A stretch of 64,000 nucleotides of DNA from Prochlorococcus marinus. GTDB taxonomy: Bacteria; Cyanobacteriota; Cyanobacteriia; PCC-6307; Cyanobiaceae. A program made the translations under genes and the position numbers. The stretch spans positions 1 to 64,000 of the forward strand of contig NZ_CVSV01000045.1 of the NCBI RefSeq assembly GCF_001180245.1. Reading direction: 5' to 3'. Of the stretch, positions 39,340 to 47,410 are shown one piece after another (position 1 is the first letter of the stretch; every line of letters begins with the position of its first letter). The notes under the pieces are model-generated. The model was not told the DNA's origin and did not search any database. It saw only the letters and a program-made list of their open reading frames with translations.

Positions 39340-40302
39340 GTGAAGAAAAGAATTGGATTAGGTACGTGGTCTTGGGGGAATAAGCTTTTTTGGAATTACC
39401 AATCTACAAACGACGATGATTTACGTGAGACATATAATGAAGCGTTACGCAGAGGTTTCGATCTAATTGATACTGCAGATTCTTACGGTACTGGGAATCT
39501 TCAGGGTAGAAGTGAATTTTTGATAGGCAAATTTTTACTAAATACTCCTTCAGCAAAGAAAAAAAGAATTCAAGTAGCAACCAAACTTGCACCTTATCCA
39601 TGGAGATTAGGTAACAGAGGTTTTAGTAAACCTTTTTTGAACAGTTTAGAAAGACTTAATAACAAATTAGATATAGTGCAATTACATTGGTCAACTGCAA
39701 AATACAACCCTTGGCAGGAATTAGGGCTGTTGAATAATCTTTGCGATTTAAAAGATGAAGGCTTTGATTTTCAAATAGGCTTATCAAATATAGGCCCTAA
39801 AAGATTGATGCAATTAATTAACTTCTTGGCAAAAAGAGATCAGAGCCTAAAGAGTGTTCAGATACAGTTTTCTTTGCTTGCTCCCGATTTAGGAAAACAA
39901 TATCAGGTAAAAAAAATTTGCGAAGAAAATAATATTGATTTCTTTGCTTATAGTCCTTTGTCCTTTGGAATACTTTGTATTGATCCAGATAAAGAAGAAA
40001 ATAAAGAAAAAAGTTTTATTCGTAATGCATTATTTGAAAACTATAAAAAACCAACATATGAATTGCGCAGGTGTTTAAAAAGAATTGCAAATCAAAGATC
40101 AGTTTCTCAAGCGCAAGTAGCAATTAATTGGTGCTGTTATCAAGGAGTTATTCCACTAGTTGGAATGCGAAAAAAATCTCAAGTTATTGATGTATCGCGT
40201 GTATTTAAATGGAATTTAAATATAAATGAATTTAAAGAACTTCAGGAATTTTCAAAAAAATGTTTAAAAAAAATGCCTAAAAATCCTTTTTCAAGTATTT
40301 AA
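39340..40302 (+). CDS. Aldo/keto reductase family oxidoreductase
   Basis: A 320-residue TIM-barrel enzyme from a GTG start (MKKRIGLGTWSWGNKLFW). It shows DLIDTADSYGTGNLQGRSE (catalytic Asp and Tyr), KLAPYPWR (catalytic Lys), LHWSTAKYNP (the usual His) and FAYSPLSFGIL, and the C-terminal NADPH site lies near GVIPLVGMRKKSQV. The substrate is unknown. Divergent from the ParA-like gene with 150 bp between. Confidence 0.9.
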   Translation: MKKRIGLGTWSWGNKLFWNYQSTNDDDLRETYNEALRRGFDLIDTADSYGTGNLQGRSEFLIGKFLLNTPSAKKKRIQVATKLAPYPWRLGNRGFSKPFLNSLERLNNKLDIVQLHWSTAKYNPWQELGLLNNLCDLKDEGFDFQIGLSNIGPKRLMQLINFLAKRDQSLKSVQIQFSLLAPDLGKQYQVKKICEENNIDFFAYSPLSFGILCIDPDKEENKEKSFIRNALFENYKKPTYELRRCLKRIANQRSVSQAQVAINWCCYQGVIPLVGMRKKSQVIDVSRVFKWNLNINEFKELQEFSKKCLKKMPKNPFSSI

Positions 40303-40310
40303 TTTAATTT

Positions 40311-40448
40311 TTAGCTAGATATCTTTTTATTTTTTTTAATTTGACAGCTATTATTCCATAGTTCAGTGGGAAATTTTTCGCCAGTAAATCTAATAACTTT
40401 AGGTTTCAGATTTATTATCAAGTCATCTAGGTTTTTATTAGGTTCCAT
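40311..40448 (-). CDS. Possible 45-residue protein downstream of ssrA
   Basis: A minus-strand ATG frame reading MEPNKNLDDLIINLKPK then VIRFTGEKFPTELWNNS and a basic tail. The composition (one Trp, one Cys, mixed charge) looks like coding sequence and not chance AT-rich frame. It follows the ssrA terminator by about 150 bp on the same strand and ends 9 bp from the end of the convergent aldo/keto reductase gene. No clear ribosome-binding site or recognised family. Confidence 0.45.
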   Translation of the reverse strand: MEPNKNLDDLIINLKPKVIRFTGEKFPTELWNNSCQIKKNKKISS

Positions 40449-40601
40449 TGTGCAGAATTTGGTTTTCTAATAAGATAAATTAATTTACAATCAATCTTCT
40501 CAGTATTTATACTCATAAAATAAAAAATTTTTTTTTTAATACATGCAACTGCAGCAATATTTACACGCTAATAAATTATCTAATACAACTTTATATTTAT
40601 T

Positions 40602-40627
40602 AAAAAAGTGGAGTCCTTCCAGACTCC
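40602..40627 (-). terminator. Rho-independent terminator of the tmRNA gene
   Basis: On the minus strand GGAGTC-TGGAAG-GACTCC (40627-40610) forms a 6-bp stem. After two bases (AC), a run of six T follows (40607-40602). The stem may also serve as the 3' structure of the mature coding piece. Confidence 0.8.
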
Positions 40628-40885
40628 GCGCATCATTTGGTTGATAAGGCTGATATGACCCCATCTCCTTAAGGATCAAGCAGCAACTGGTGCTGTTTGA
40701 CGGGAGAAACTAACGATTTTGTTAGCATTTGTGTTTTTGCTCTAACCGAGCCGGCTTCAGTCACCTTCCTTATGCCCCGTCGAAACCATTACAACCCCAA
40801 ATAGTGGAGTTGAGCGGAATCGAACCGCTGTCCGAAACATCGGTTGAGATCACCTAGTCCAATTGGACATTTATATTCTGACAGG
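40605..40885 (-). ncRNA. ssrA: tmRNA, circularly permuted two-piece form
   Basis: Ribosome-rescue RNA. On the minus strand the acceptor piece comes first, with the T-arm GGTTCGATTCCGC and acceptor strand CAACTCC plus discriminator A (40805). A short TATTT spacer follows, then the coding piece starting GGGGTTGTAATGG at 40798. GGGGTTG pairs with CAACTCC as an acceptor stem (one G-U). Helix P2 forms between TCGGTTAGAG (40749-40740) and CTCAACCGA (40848-40840), apart from one bulged A. The tag frame at 40726-40676 encodes ANKIVSFSRQTAPVAA and a stop. CCA is not encoded. The 5' boundary (about 40885) is estimated. This permuted order is established for Prochlorococcus and marine Synechococcus. Confidence 0.93.
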
Positions 40886-40926
40886 CAAAATGAGTATTGA
40901 ATAGTTTTTTTAAGTTTTTATCGTTT

Positions 40927-42051
40927 ATGAACGTAGTAGCATCAGCTCCAGATGGAATAGAGAAATATTTAGCTAAAGAAATTTCAAATTTAGGTGGTTT
41001 TAATATTAAAACTTATAAAAGATTTATTAATTTTGAATGTGATTTTGAAACTTTTTATAGAGTTCATTTTTATTCCAGATTAGCTTTTCGTTTTTATAGA
41101 GAAATTACCAGTTTTAATTGCTATGACAAGCAATCTTTATATGAGGGAGTTAGAGATTCATTTGATTGGTTAAATTGGTTGCATCATGAAAAAACGTTTA
41201 ATGTTCAAGTAACTGGGAGAACATCTTCTTTAAGTCATACATATTTCACTGCTCTTGAAGTTAAAAATTCCATAACTGATTTGCAAAAGGCAGTTTGGAA
41301 TAAAAGATCAAATATTTCTTTAGAAAATCCTGATTTTATCATTCATCTTCATTTAAATAATAATAAAGCAATTATCAGTCTTCAAAGCAGTGTTGAAAGC
41401 TTACACAAAAGAGGCTACAGACCCGCAGTTGGAAATGCCCCATTAAAAGAAAATTTAGCTTCTGGATTGATAAATATGACTCAATGGAATGGCAAAGTCC
41501 CTTTAATTGATTTTATGTGCGGATCAGGAACTTTTTTAATTGAGGCAGTTAACCAATTTCTTGAAGTTCCCATAAATATTGATAAAGTATACCTTTTTGA
41601 GAATTGGTTGGACTTTAGGAGGGATATTTATCTTAACGAAAAAAATAAGGCAAAAAAGAAAATTATAAATTATGAAAAATTACCAACAATAATAGGCTGT
41701 GAAATTAATAAAAAGGTTTTTGAACAGGCGAAAGTAAATATATCATTGGCTGGACTCGAAAATTATATTGAACTTATAAATAATGATTTTTTAGAACTCC
41801 AATTAAAATCTAAACCTGGGGTCATTCTGTGCAATCCTCCATACGGTAAAAAATTAGGCGATGAAAATGAATTGATTTGTTTATATGAACAAATAGGAAT
41901 TTTTCTAAAGAATAATTTTTCAGGTTGGGAATTTTGGCTGTTAAGTGGAAATCCAAAACTAACAAAATATTTGAAAATGAAATCTTCATTGAAAATTCCC
42001 GTTAGCAATGGGGGAATAGATTGTAGATGGATAAAGTATTTAATAAGGTAA
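40927..42051 (+). CDS. RlmL-type rRNA methyltransferase with THUMP domain
   Basis: 374 residues from the ATG at 40927; a TTG 10 codons upstream would run toward the tmRNA region. The N-terminal ferredoxin-like/THUMP region (about 1-150, with VNVQVTGRTSSLSH-like NVQVTGRTSSLSHT) binds RNA. The SAM domain has DFMCGSGTFLIEA and the NPPY motif in CNPPYGKKLGDE, used by amino-methylating enzymes. RlmL homologues make m2G2445 in 23S rRNA, which is the probable role. The stop codon lies in a 12-bp tandem repeat shared with the convergent gene end. Confidence 0.88.
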   Translation: MNVVASAPDGIEKYLAKEISNLGGFNIKTYKRFINFECDFETFYRVHFYSRLAFRFYREITSFNCYDKQSLYEGVRDSFDWLNWLHHEKTFNVQVTGRTSSLSHTYFTALEVKNSITDLQKAVWNKRSNISLENPDFIIHLHLNNNKAIISLQSSVESLHKRGYRPAVGNAPLKENLASGLINMTQWNGKVPLIDFMCGSGTFLIEAVNQFLEVPINIDKVYLFENWLDFRRDIYLNEKNKAKKKIINYEKLPTIIGCEINKKVFEQAKVNISLAGLENYIELINNDFLELQLKSKPGVILCNPPYGKKLGDENELICLYEQIGIFLKNNFSGWEFWLLSGNPKLTKYLKMKSSLKIPVSNGGIDCRWIKYLIR

Positions 42052-42077
42052 TTAATAAGGTAATTAATAAGGTAATT
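42042..42077. repeat. Three perfect copies of a 12-bp unit between two gene ends
   Basis: AATAAGGTAATT repeats exactly three times. The stop codon of the methyltransferase (TAA at 42049-42051) lies in the first copy, and the last base of the third belongs to the stop of the convergent gene at 42077. Extra copies therefore lengthen only the spacer and change neither protein. Confidence 0.9.
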
Positions 42078-42478
42078 TATTTTTTGCCTAAAACGGCCTT
42101 TGTTGTCTTCCCTAAACCCTCTAATGTTTGAGGAAGATAAGGTCCTTTGGCTAATTTTCCTCCAAGCTTCAAACTTAAACCTGCAAGAAATAAATCGATA
42201 AATATTATGAGTAATAAATTATATTCAATATTCCAGTTATTATATTTCGTTAGAAAAAGATAAAAAATAATATGGATGCAAATTAGCACTGATAATAATA
42301 ATGTGCTGCCAATTGCCAAAAATATTCCACCACTAATTAATCTTCTTTTTTCTCTATCTACTTCTTGAAGAGCTATTCTTACGTGCAAATCCATCACTGA
42401 ACTTGCAATCGCTGAAATTCTGGAGGCGGTATTTGAAAAGTTTTTATTTTTTGGTTTTTCCATATTATTTTCTGCCAC
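42077..42478 (-). CDS. Membrane protein of the phage-holin-like/YqjE type
   Basis: 133 residues with two membrane segments (LISGGIFLAIGSTLLLSVLICIHI region, about 48-73, and NLLLIIFIDLFLAGLSLKLGG, about 87-107), an amphipathic N-terminal helix (ASRISAIASSVMDLHVRIALQEVDRE) and a basic tail. The arrangement resembles the holin-like superfamily III proteins encoded by bacterial chromosomes beside DUF883-type proteins. It overlaps the upstream gene by 14 nt. The pair resembles YqjE with YqjD. Function unknown; lysis is not implied. Confidence 0.65.
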   Translation of the reverse strand: MAENNMEKPKNKNFSNTASRISAIASSVMDLHVRIALQEVDREKRRLISGGIFLAIGSTLLLSVLICIHIIFYLFLTKYNNWNIEYNLLLIIFIDLFLAGLSLKLGGKLAKGPYLPQTLEGLGKTTKAVLGKK

Positions 42479-42926
42479 TGTTTACGATAGTTCCTATTAG
42501 TAAACCAATACCAGCAGCAATAGCTATAGATAATAGTGGTTTTTTTCTTATTGGATTTTCTATTTTTGGTCTAAGTGTATTGTTAAGTTCTTCTAATAAT
42601 TCTTCTAATTGACTTTCGATAGGTTCAATTTTTTCTGCTATTTCCCAATTATTTTCACTTATTGAATCAATTATTTCAAATAGTTGGTTTTTTATTCCAG
42701 TTACTGAGGTTCCACTATGGCTGGCTATTACTTCAACTAAATCATCAATACTCCCTTTTGTGGCTTCAAGGGTTTGTTGTGCAATGTTAGGCCATTTTTC
42801 TTTGATTAAAGGTATTAAAGCGTCAATTTTTTCAAGTAACCATTTTTCTGAAATAACTTCTTTTTCAGGAAGATCAGAGTTATTTTCTTTTTCTTCTACT
42901 TCTTTGGGAGGATTGTAAATCTCCAT
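42465..42926 (-). CDS. DUF883/ElaB-YqjD-like membrane-anchored helical protein
   Basis: 153 residues: an acidic N-terminus, long helices (EKWPNIAQQTLEATKGS, IEPIESQLEELLEELNN), and a C-terminal hydrophobic hairpin with glycines (KKPLLSIAIAAGIGLLIGTIV), which is the typical ending of the YqjD/ElaB group that tethers to the inner membrane, sometimes with ribosomes. The start of the holin-like gene overlaps its end by 14 nt, so the two form one unit. Confidence 0.65.
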   Translation of the reverse strand: MEIYNPPKEVEEKENNSDLPEKEVISEKWLLEKIDALIPLIKEKWPNIAQQTLEATKGSIDDLVEVIASHSGTSVTGIKNQLFEIIDSISENNWEIAEKIEPIESQLEELLEELNNTLRPKIENPIRKKPLLSIAIAAGIGLLIGTIVNSGRK

Positions 42927-43096
42927 TATTTAAACTCGTTTATTTTAAGATTAGACCCTATTTTATTAATTTGGAACCCTTATCTAAAGAATTGTTCAAT
43001 TTATAAAGAATAAAAACATATAAAAGTTTATTTACATTTTATTTATCTACTCAGTTCTGCAAGAAGGTTTTGTTAAGCTATTACTGAATTTATTAA

Positions 43097-43252
43097 ATGA
43101 GTTTAAATTTCATCATGGATATTACATTTGCAACATTAATTTTTGCATCTCGCACAATCCCTACAGATTTTGGATTAGTAGCTGCAGCTATCGCTGGAGC
43201 TGGAAGTTTGCTATTCATTGCTTTAAGATTTGTTCCTGATGCAAGTAATTAA
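43097..43252 (+). CDS. Small single-span membrane protein, photosystem-subunit-like
   Basis: 51 residues (45 if the second ATG at 43115, MDITFATLIF, is used). One membrane segment (FGLVAAAIAGAGSLLFIALRF) and a short polar tail (VPDASN). Size and layout resemble the low-molecular-mass photosystem subunits, but I cannot match it to a named one such as PsaM, PsbN or Psb30. The good codon pattern, ATG start and isolated position between promoters support a real gene. Confidence 0.6.
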   Translation: MSLNFIMDITFATLIFASRTIPTDFGLVAAAIAGAGSLLFIALRFVPDASN

Positions 43253-43335
43253 ATAACAGGAACCATCTTTAATAAAATATATCTTTATCTCAACTTTGTT
43301 TTGAAAATAGATTCGATTTATTTATCAATTAGATA

Positions 43336-43698
43336 ATGAATAAATGGGTTTTGCTTGAACATAAAGTTTATTCTGCTGACTCTTTCGATATTCATTATGA
43401 TTTTCTTGTTGAAAATGGCATAGATTGTTTAACTTGGAAATTTTTAAAACTACCTTTATTAAATCAAGCTTCGATAGAAATTTCTAAGCAGCCAAATCAT
43501 AGACTTATATGGTTATCCAGAATAGAACATGAACTTTCTGAAAATAGAGGGTTTGTAAAAAGAATTGATCATGGAATATTTAAAAGCGTTTCTGATAAAT
43601 TGGATTCTGAATATTATCGATTCATTTTGGATGGTGAACTTCTTTTTGGTTTGTTTGAAATTTCGGGTAATTACTGTAGATTGAGTAAAAATTATTAA
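43336..43698 (+). CDS. Stand-alone protein resembling the LigD 3'-phosphoesterase domain
   Basis: 120 residues. WVLLEH at 4-9, then DIHYDFLVENG at 18-28, SRIEHEL around His65, GFVKRIDHGIF and FILDGELLFGLFEIS follow the order and spacing of the phosphoesterase domain of bacterial ligase D (pattern QKH, LHYDFRLE, VEDHPLEY, then G-E-L-G-F). His9, His20, Asp22 and His65 are kept. The Arg of HYDFR is Leu24, so full catalytic activity is uncertain. The domain trims 3' ends for DNA end joining. No ligase, polymerase or Ku gene is adjacent. The assignment is by eye only. Confidence 0.5.
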   Translation: MNKWVLLEHKVYSADSFDIHYDFLVENGIDCLTWKFLKLPLLNQASIEISKQPNHRLIWLSRIEHELSENRGFVKRIDHGIFKSVSDKLDSEYYRFILDGELLFGLFEISGNYCRLSKNY

Positions 43699-43774
43699 TA
43701 TTCATTTATAAATAAACGTAATATTTCTATTGAGAATTTTTGCAAATTAGTTATTCTTATTTAGCTATAGAGAC

Positions 43775-46700
43775 TTGAGATTGGTACATATCAATCAGGT
43801 CGAGTTTGAAAATTTTAAATCTTTTGGGGGAAATGTCAAAATTCCTCTTGAAGAAGGTTTTACTGTGGTTACCGGTCCTAATGGTTCTGGGAAAAGTAAT
43901 ATTTTAGATGGAATTTTATTCTGTTTAGGTCTAGCTAATAGCAGAGGGATGCGGGCTGAAAGATTACCAGATCTAATAAATAACTCCAAAGTTAAAGAGG
44001 GTAAGTCATCAGAAACATCTGTATCGGTAAAATTTAATATTCAAGATTGGTCTCCAAGAGAGGACCTTCCGCCTTTGGAACTAGAAGAAGAAGAAATTGC
44101 CCTTAATAAAGGTCAAAAAGAATGGATAGTTTCTAGAAAATTAAGGCTTATGCCAGGTGGTTCTTATGCTTCTACTTATACTTCTGATGGAAAACAATGT
44201 ACCTTGCAACAAATACAGAGAATATTAAGAGATATTAGTGTTGATCCTGAGGGCAGCAATGTTGTTATGCAGGGTGATGTAACAAGAATAGTATCGATGA
44301 ATAATAAAGAGAGGAGAAATCTTATTGATGAATTAGCAGGAGTCGCACTTTTTGATACAAGAATAGAACAAACTAATGCAAAATTAAATGACGTTTTCGA
44401 AAGACAAGAAAGATGTGAAATTTTAGAAAATGAATTGAAATCTAGTAAGAGTAAGCTTGAAAAAGAATGTGAAAAAGCAAAGAGATATAAAGAGTTAAAG
44501 GCAGAACTACTACAAATAATGGAATTAGAGAAAGTTCTTATTTTTGATAAACAAGTTAAGCATGTTGAATCTATAGAAAAAAAAGAAAGTGAAATTGAAA
44601 AAAATAAAATATTATTTAATAAACAAAAAGAATCTATCAGCAAAGAAATATTAGTCTTAGAAGATGCTTTGAAAATACTGATTGATGAGCTTAAGGAAAA
44701 AGGAGAGGATAAATTGATAAAAGTCAATTCTGATATTGGAAGTATTAATTCTAACTTGAGAGAACTTGATAGGACATCAAGTCTGAATAAAGAAGAAGGT
44801 ATTAAATTACAAAAACAAAGAGATGAAATTGCAATTTCTAAGAGGAATATCGAGTCAGAAAAGATGAGACAAGAAAATTTCGATGATAATTTTTTAAATC
44901 AATTAAATTTGCAAATTGATGATCTCACTATAAAACACAAACTATCCAGAAAAAAACTATCTGATGCGGCTGGAGAGTCTGGAGAATTCTCAAAACAAAG
45001 TATCAAATTAAATGCTGAGCTTGAAAGTATAAAAAATCAAATAAATCCTTTGGAAATAAAAAAAATGAAAATTGAACAGGAAATTATTCAAAATAATATT
45101 CAAAAAGATGAGATATTGTCTCAGATTGACTCCTTAAACTTAGAGCAGCAGAAACTTTTTGAGGGAAATCAAAGAAAAAAAGAGATATCCGATTCACAGA
45201 ATAAAAACTTGGCAAGTAATAGCTCAGAAATTAATTCTTTAAAAAATGAAATTGATTTATTAATTAAAACTAAATCAAGGCTAAACAACGAGCAATTAAG
45301 GCTTGAAAAGGATTTATCTAGATTCGAAAGTAGGAAGGAAGCTTTGAACGAATCCAGAGGTTCATATGCTCTCAGAATTCTCTTAGAAGCAGGGTTAGAG
45401 GGTATACATGGTTATGTAGCTCAACTTGGAGAGGTCAGTGAGAAAAATAGATATGCATTAGAAATTGCTGCTGGAAATCGATTAGGACAAATTGTTGTTG
45501 ATAATGATCATATTGCTGCTAAAGCAATTGAAATCCTTAAAAAGAAGAAAGCGGGAAGATTAACTTTCTTACCTTTAAATAGAATTAAAAGTCAAAACAA
45601 GAATTATGCAATTTCAAGATTTGAAAATTATAGGGAGAATGGATTTATTGATAAAGCTATTAATCTAATTACTTTTGATGAAGTTTATTCAGATGTTTTT
45701 CGATATGTTTTTGGAGATACTTTGGTTTTTTCAGACTTATCCTCAGCTAGGTTATCAACAAAAAAAAATAGGTTGGTTACCTTAAGTGGTGAATTATTAG
45801 AAGCAAGTGGTGCGATTACAGGAGGTAGTAAATTAAATAAAGATTTGGCTTACAGGTTTGGAATTAATAATGATATTGATGATTCCAGTCCTATAAAAGA
45901 AAGATTATTAGTTATTGAAGAAGCTTTAAAAGAGTCAAATAATGATTTGATAATAAAAAATAATAGACTTAGTAAATTAGATTATAACCGTAGTCAAATA
46001 ATTGAGGATTGTGCCTCATTTAATAAAGAAATTGAAGTAAATCAAGATTCTCTTAAGGCTTTCTCGCAAAGAATTGAGGATTGTAAATCGAGATTAAATA
46101 AACTTGATACTGCTAATACTTTATTAGTTAACGAGTTAGATCATTTAAAAAATGAATTGAAGCCTTATCATGATCAGTTTTATCAATTACAAACCATTCA
46201 AAAGGCAAATTATGAAAAAAATCAAAACTCATCATTAATAGTTTTTAATAACGATTTTAATAATCTTGATAAAAAACTTGAATTACTTATTAAAGAGAGA
46301 GATAAATTACTAGATAAAAAGAATCAATTTGTTTTAAATAAAGAGCGTATCAATAATTCATTAAAAATTACTTTACTACAAGAAAAAAACTTGCAGGAAT
46401 CTATTCAACAACTTGCAATTTCTCATGGTGAATGGATAAAAAAAAGAGATGAATTTAAAAAAGAGCTTTTAGATCTCGATAATCAAAAAAATTCTTTAGA
46501 GAAGGATTTAGGTTTATTGAGAAGGAAAAGAGATGAATTAAACTCTTCAATTTCAAATAAAAGGCAAGAATATAATAACTATTTGTTGAAGATTGAATAT
46601 CTTGAAAGGGATTTGCATTCTCTTAAAGAAGAAATGAGGAGCGAGAAAATAAAATTAGAAAATTATAAAAAAGATCTTCCTAATCCCTCCCCGGAGTTTG

Positions 46701-47365
46701 GAGAATATGAAGGAAAGAGTCTTGAGTCTTTACAATCAGAAATTTCGATCATAAATGCAAAACTTCAAAGCTTAGAACCTGTTAATATGTTGGCTCTTGA
46801 TGAACTAGAAGAATTAATTGAGAGATTAAATGGTTTGCGAGAAAAATTAGAAATTCTATCTAATGAGAGATCTGAATTATTGCTGAGAATAGAAACTGTA
46901 TCTACGATGCGTCAGGAGGCTTTTATGCAAGCATTTACAGAAGTTGATAGACATTTTAGAGAAATTTTTGCAAATTTATCTGATGGAGATGGATTTCTTC
47001 AACTTGAAAATCCTAATTCTCCTTTAGATGGAGGATTAACTTTAGTGGCTCATCCTAAGGGAAAAAATGTTAGAAGATTAGCCTCTATGTCGGGTGGGGA
47101 AAAATCGTTAACTGCTTTAAGTTTTTTATTTGCTTTGCAAAAGTATAAACCTTCACCTTTTTATGCATTAGATGAGGTTGATAGTTTTTTAGATGGTATT
47201 AATGTTGAAAGGTTGTCAAAACTAATATCGAATCAGTCATCAAATGCACAATTTATAGTCGTAAGTCATAGAAGGCCTATGATTAGTGCGTCTGAACGAA
47301 CAATTGGGGTTGCGCAAGCAAGAGGTGCTAATACTCAAGTTCTTGGGTTACCAAATGCTGCATAA
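43775..47365 (+). CDS. smc: Chromosome segregation ATPase SMC
   Basis: 1196 residues in the full SMC plan: N-terminal Walker A GPNGSGKSN at 34-42, a long coiled coil, a hinge (about 530-680, with GIHGYVAQLGEV), the returning coiled coil, and the C-terminal ABC signature SMSGGEKSLTALSF (about 1105) with Walker B FYALDEVDSFLD. It condenses and separates chromosomes with ScpA/ScpB, which are not in this window. It begins at TTG: either 43775 (MRLVHINQ) or 43781 (MVHINQ); the second is closer to typical SMC starts, and I cannot decide. Confidence 0.95.
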   Translation: MRLVHINQVEFENFKSFGGNVKIPLEEGFTVVTGPNGSGKSNILDGILFCLGLANSRGMRAERLPDLINNSKVKEGKSSETSVSVKFNIQDWSPREDLPPLELEEEEIALNKGQKEWIVSRKLRLMPGGSYASTYTSDGKQCTLQQIQRILRDISVDPEGSNVVMQGDVTRIVSMNNKERRNLIDELAGVALFDTRIEQTNAKLNDVFERQERCEILENELKSSKSKLEKECEKAKRYKELKAELLQIMELEKVLIFDKQVKHVESIEKKESEIEKNKILFNKQKESISKEILVLEDALKILIDELKEKGEDKLIKVNSDIGSINSNLRELDRTSSLNKEEGIKLQKQRDEIAISKRNIESEKMRQENFDDNFLNQLNLQIDDLTIKHKLSRKKLSDAAGESGEFSKQSIKLNAELESIKNQINPLEIKKMKIEQEIIQNNIQKDEILSQIDSLNLEQQKLFEGNQRKKEISDSQNKNLASNSSEINSLKNEIDLLIKTKSRLNNEQLRLEKDLSRFESRKEALNESRGSYALRILLEAGLEGIHGYVAQLGEVSEKNRYALEIAAGNRLGQIVVDNDHIAAKAIEILKKKKAGRLTFLPLNRIKSQNKNYAISRFENYRENGFIDKAINLITFDEVYSDVFRYVFGDTLVFSDLSSARLSTKKNRLVTLSGELLEASGAITGGSKLNKDLAYRFGINNDIDDSSPIKERLLVIEEALKESNNDLIIKNNRLSKLDYNRSQIIEDCASFNKEIEVNQDSLKAFSQRIEDCKSRLNKLDTANTLLVNELDHLKNELKPYHDQFYQLQTIQKANYEKNQNSSLIVFNNDFNNLDKKLELLIKERDKLLDKKNQFVLNKERINNSLKITLLQEKNLQESIQQLAISHGEWIKKRDEFKKELLDLDNQKNSLEKDLGLLRRKRDELNSSISNKRQEYNNYLLKIEYLERDLHSLKEEMRSEKIKLENYKKDLPNPSPEFGEYEGKSLESLQSEISIINAKLQSLEPVNMLALDELEELIERLNGLREKLEILSNERSELLLRIETVSTMRQEAFMQAFTEVDRHFREIFANLSDGDGFLQLENPNSPLDGGLTLVAHPKGKNVRRLASMSGGEKSLTALSFLFALQKYKPSPFYALDEVDSFLDGINVERLSKLISNQSSNAQFIVVSHRRPMISASERTIGVAQARGANTQVLGLPNAA

Positions 47366-47410
47366 ACACACTTTTTTAAATTTATACGTCAGAATGATAA
47401 AAAGAAATTT

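Noticed and set aside
40660-40678. AAGGATCAA in the tmRNA as a third copy of the string near 18783 and 36450
   Set aside because: Only about 11 bases match and they are explained by the tmRNA tag stop codon region.
44176-44727. A 183-codon open frame antisense to smc
   Set aside because: It lies wholly inside the smc coiled-coil region. Its Ser/Leu/Phe-rich composition is what the reverse strand of a Lys/Glu/Asn-rich coiled coil produces.
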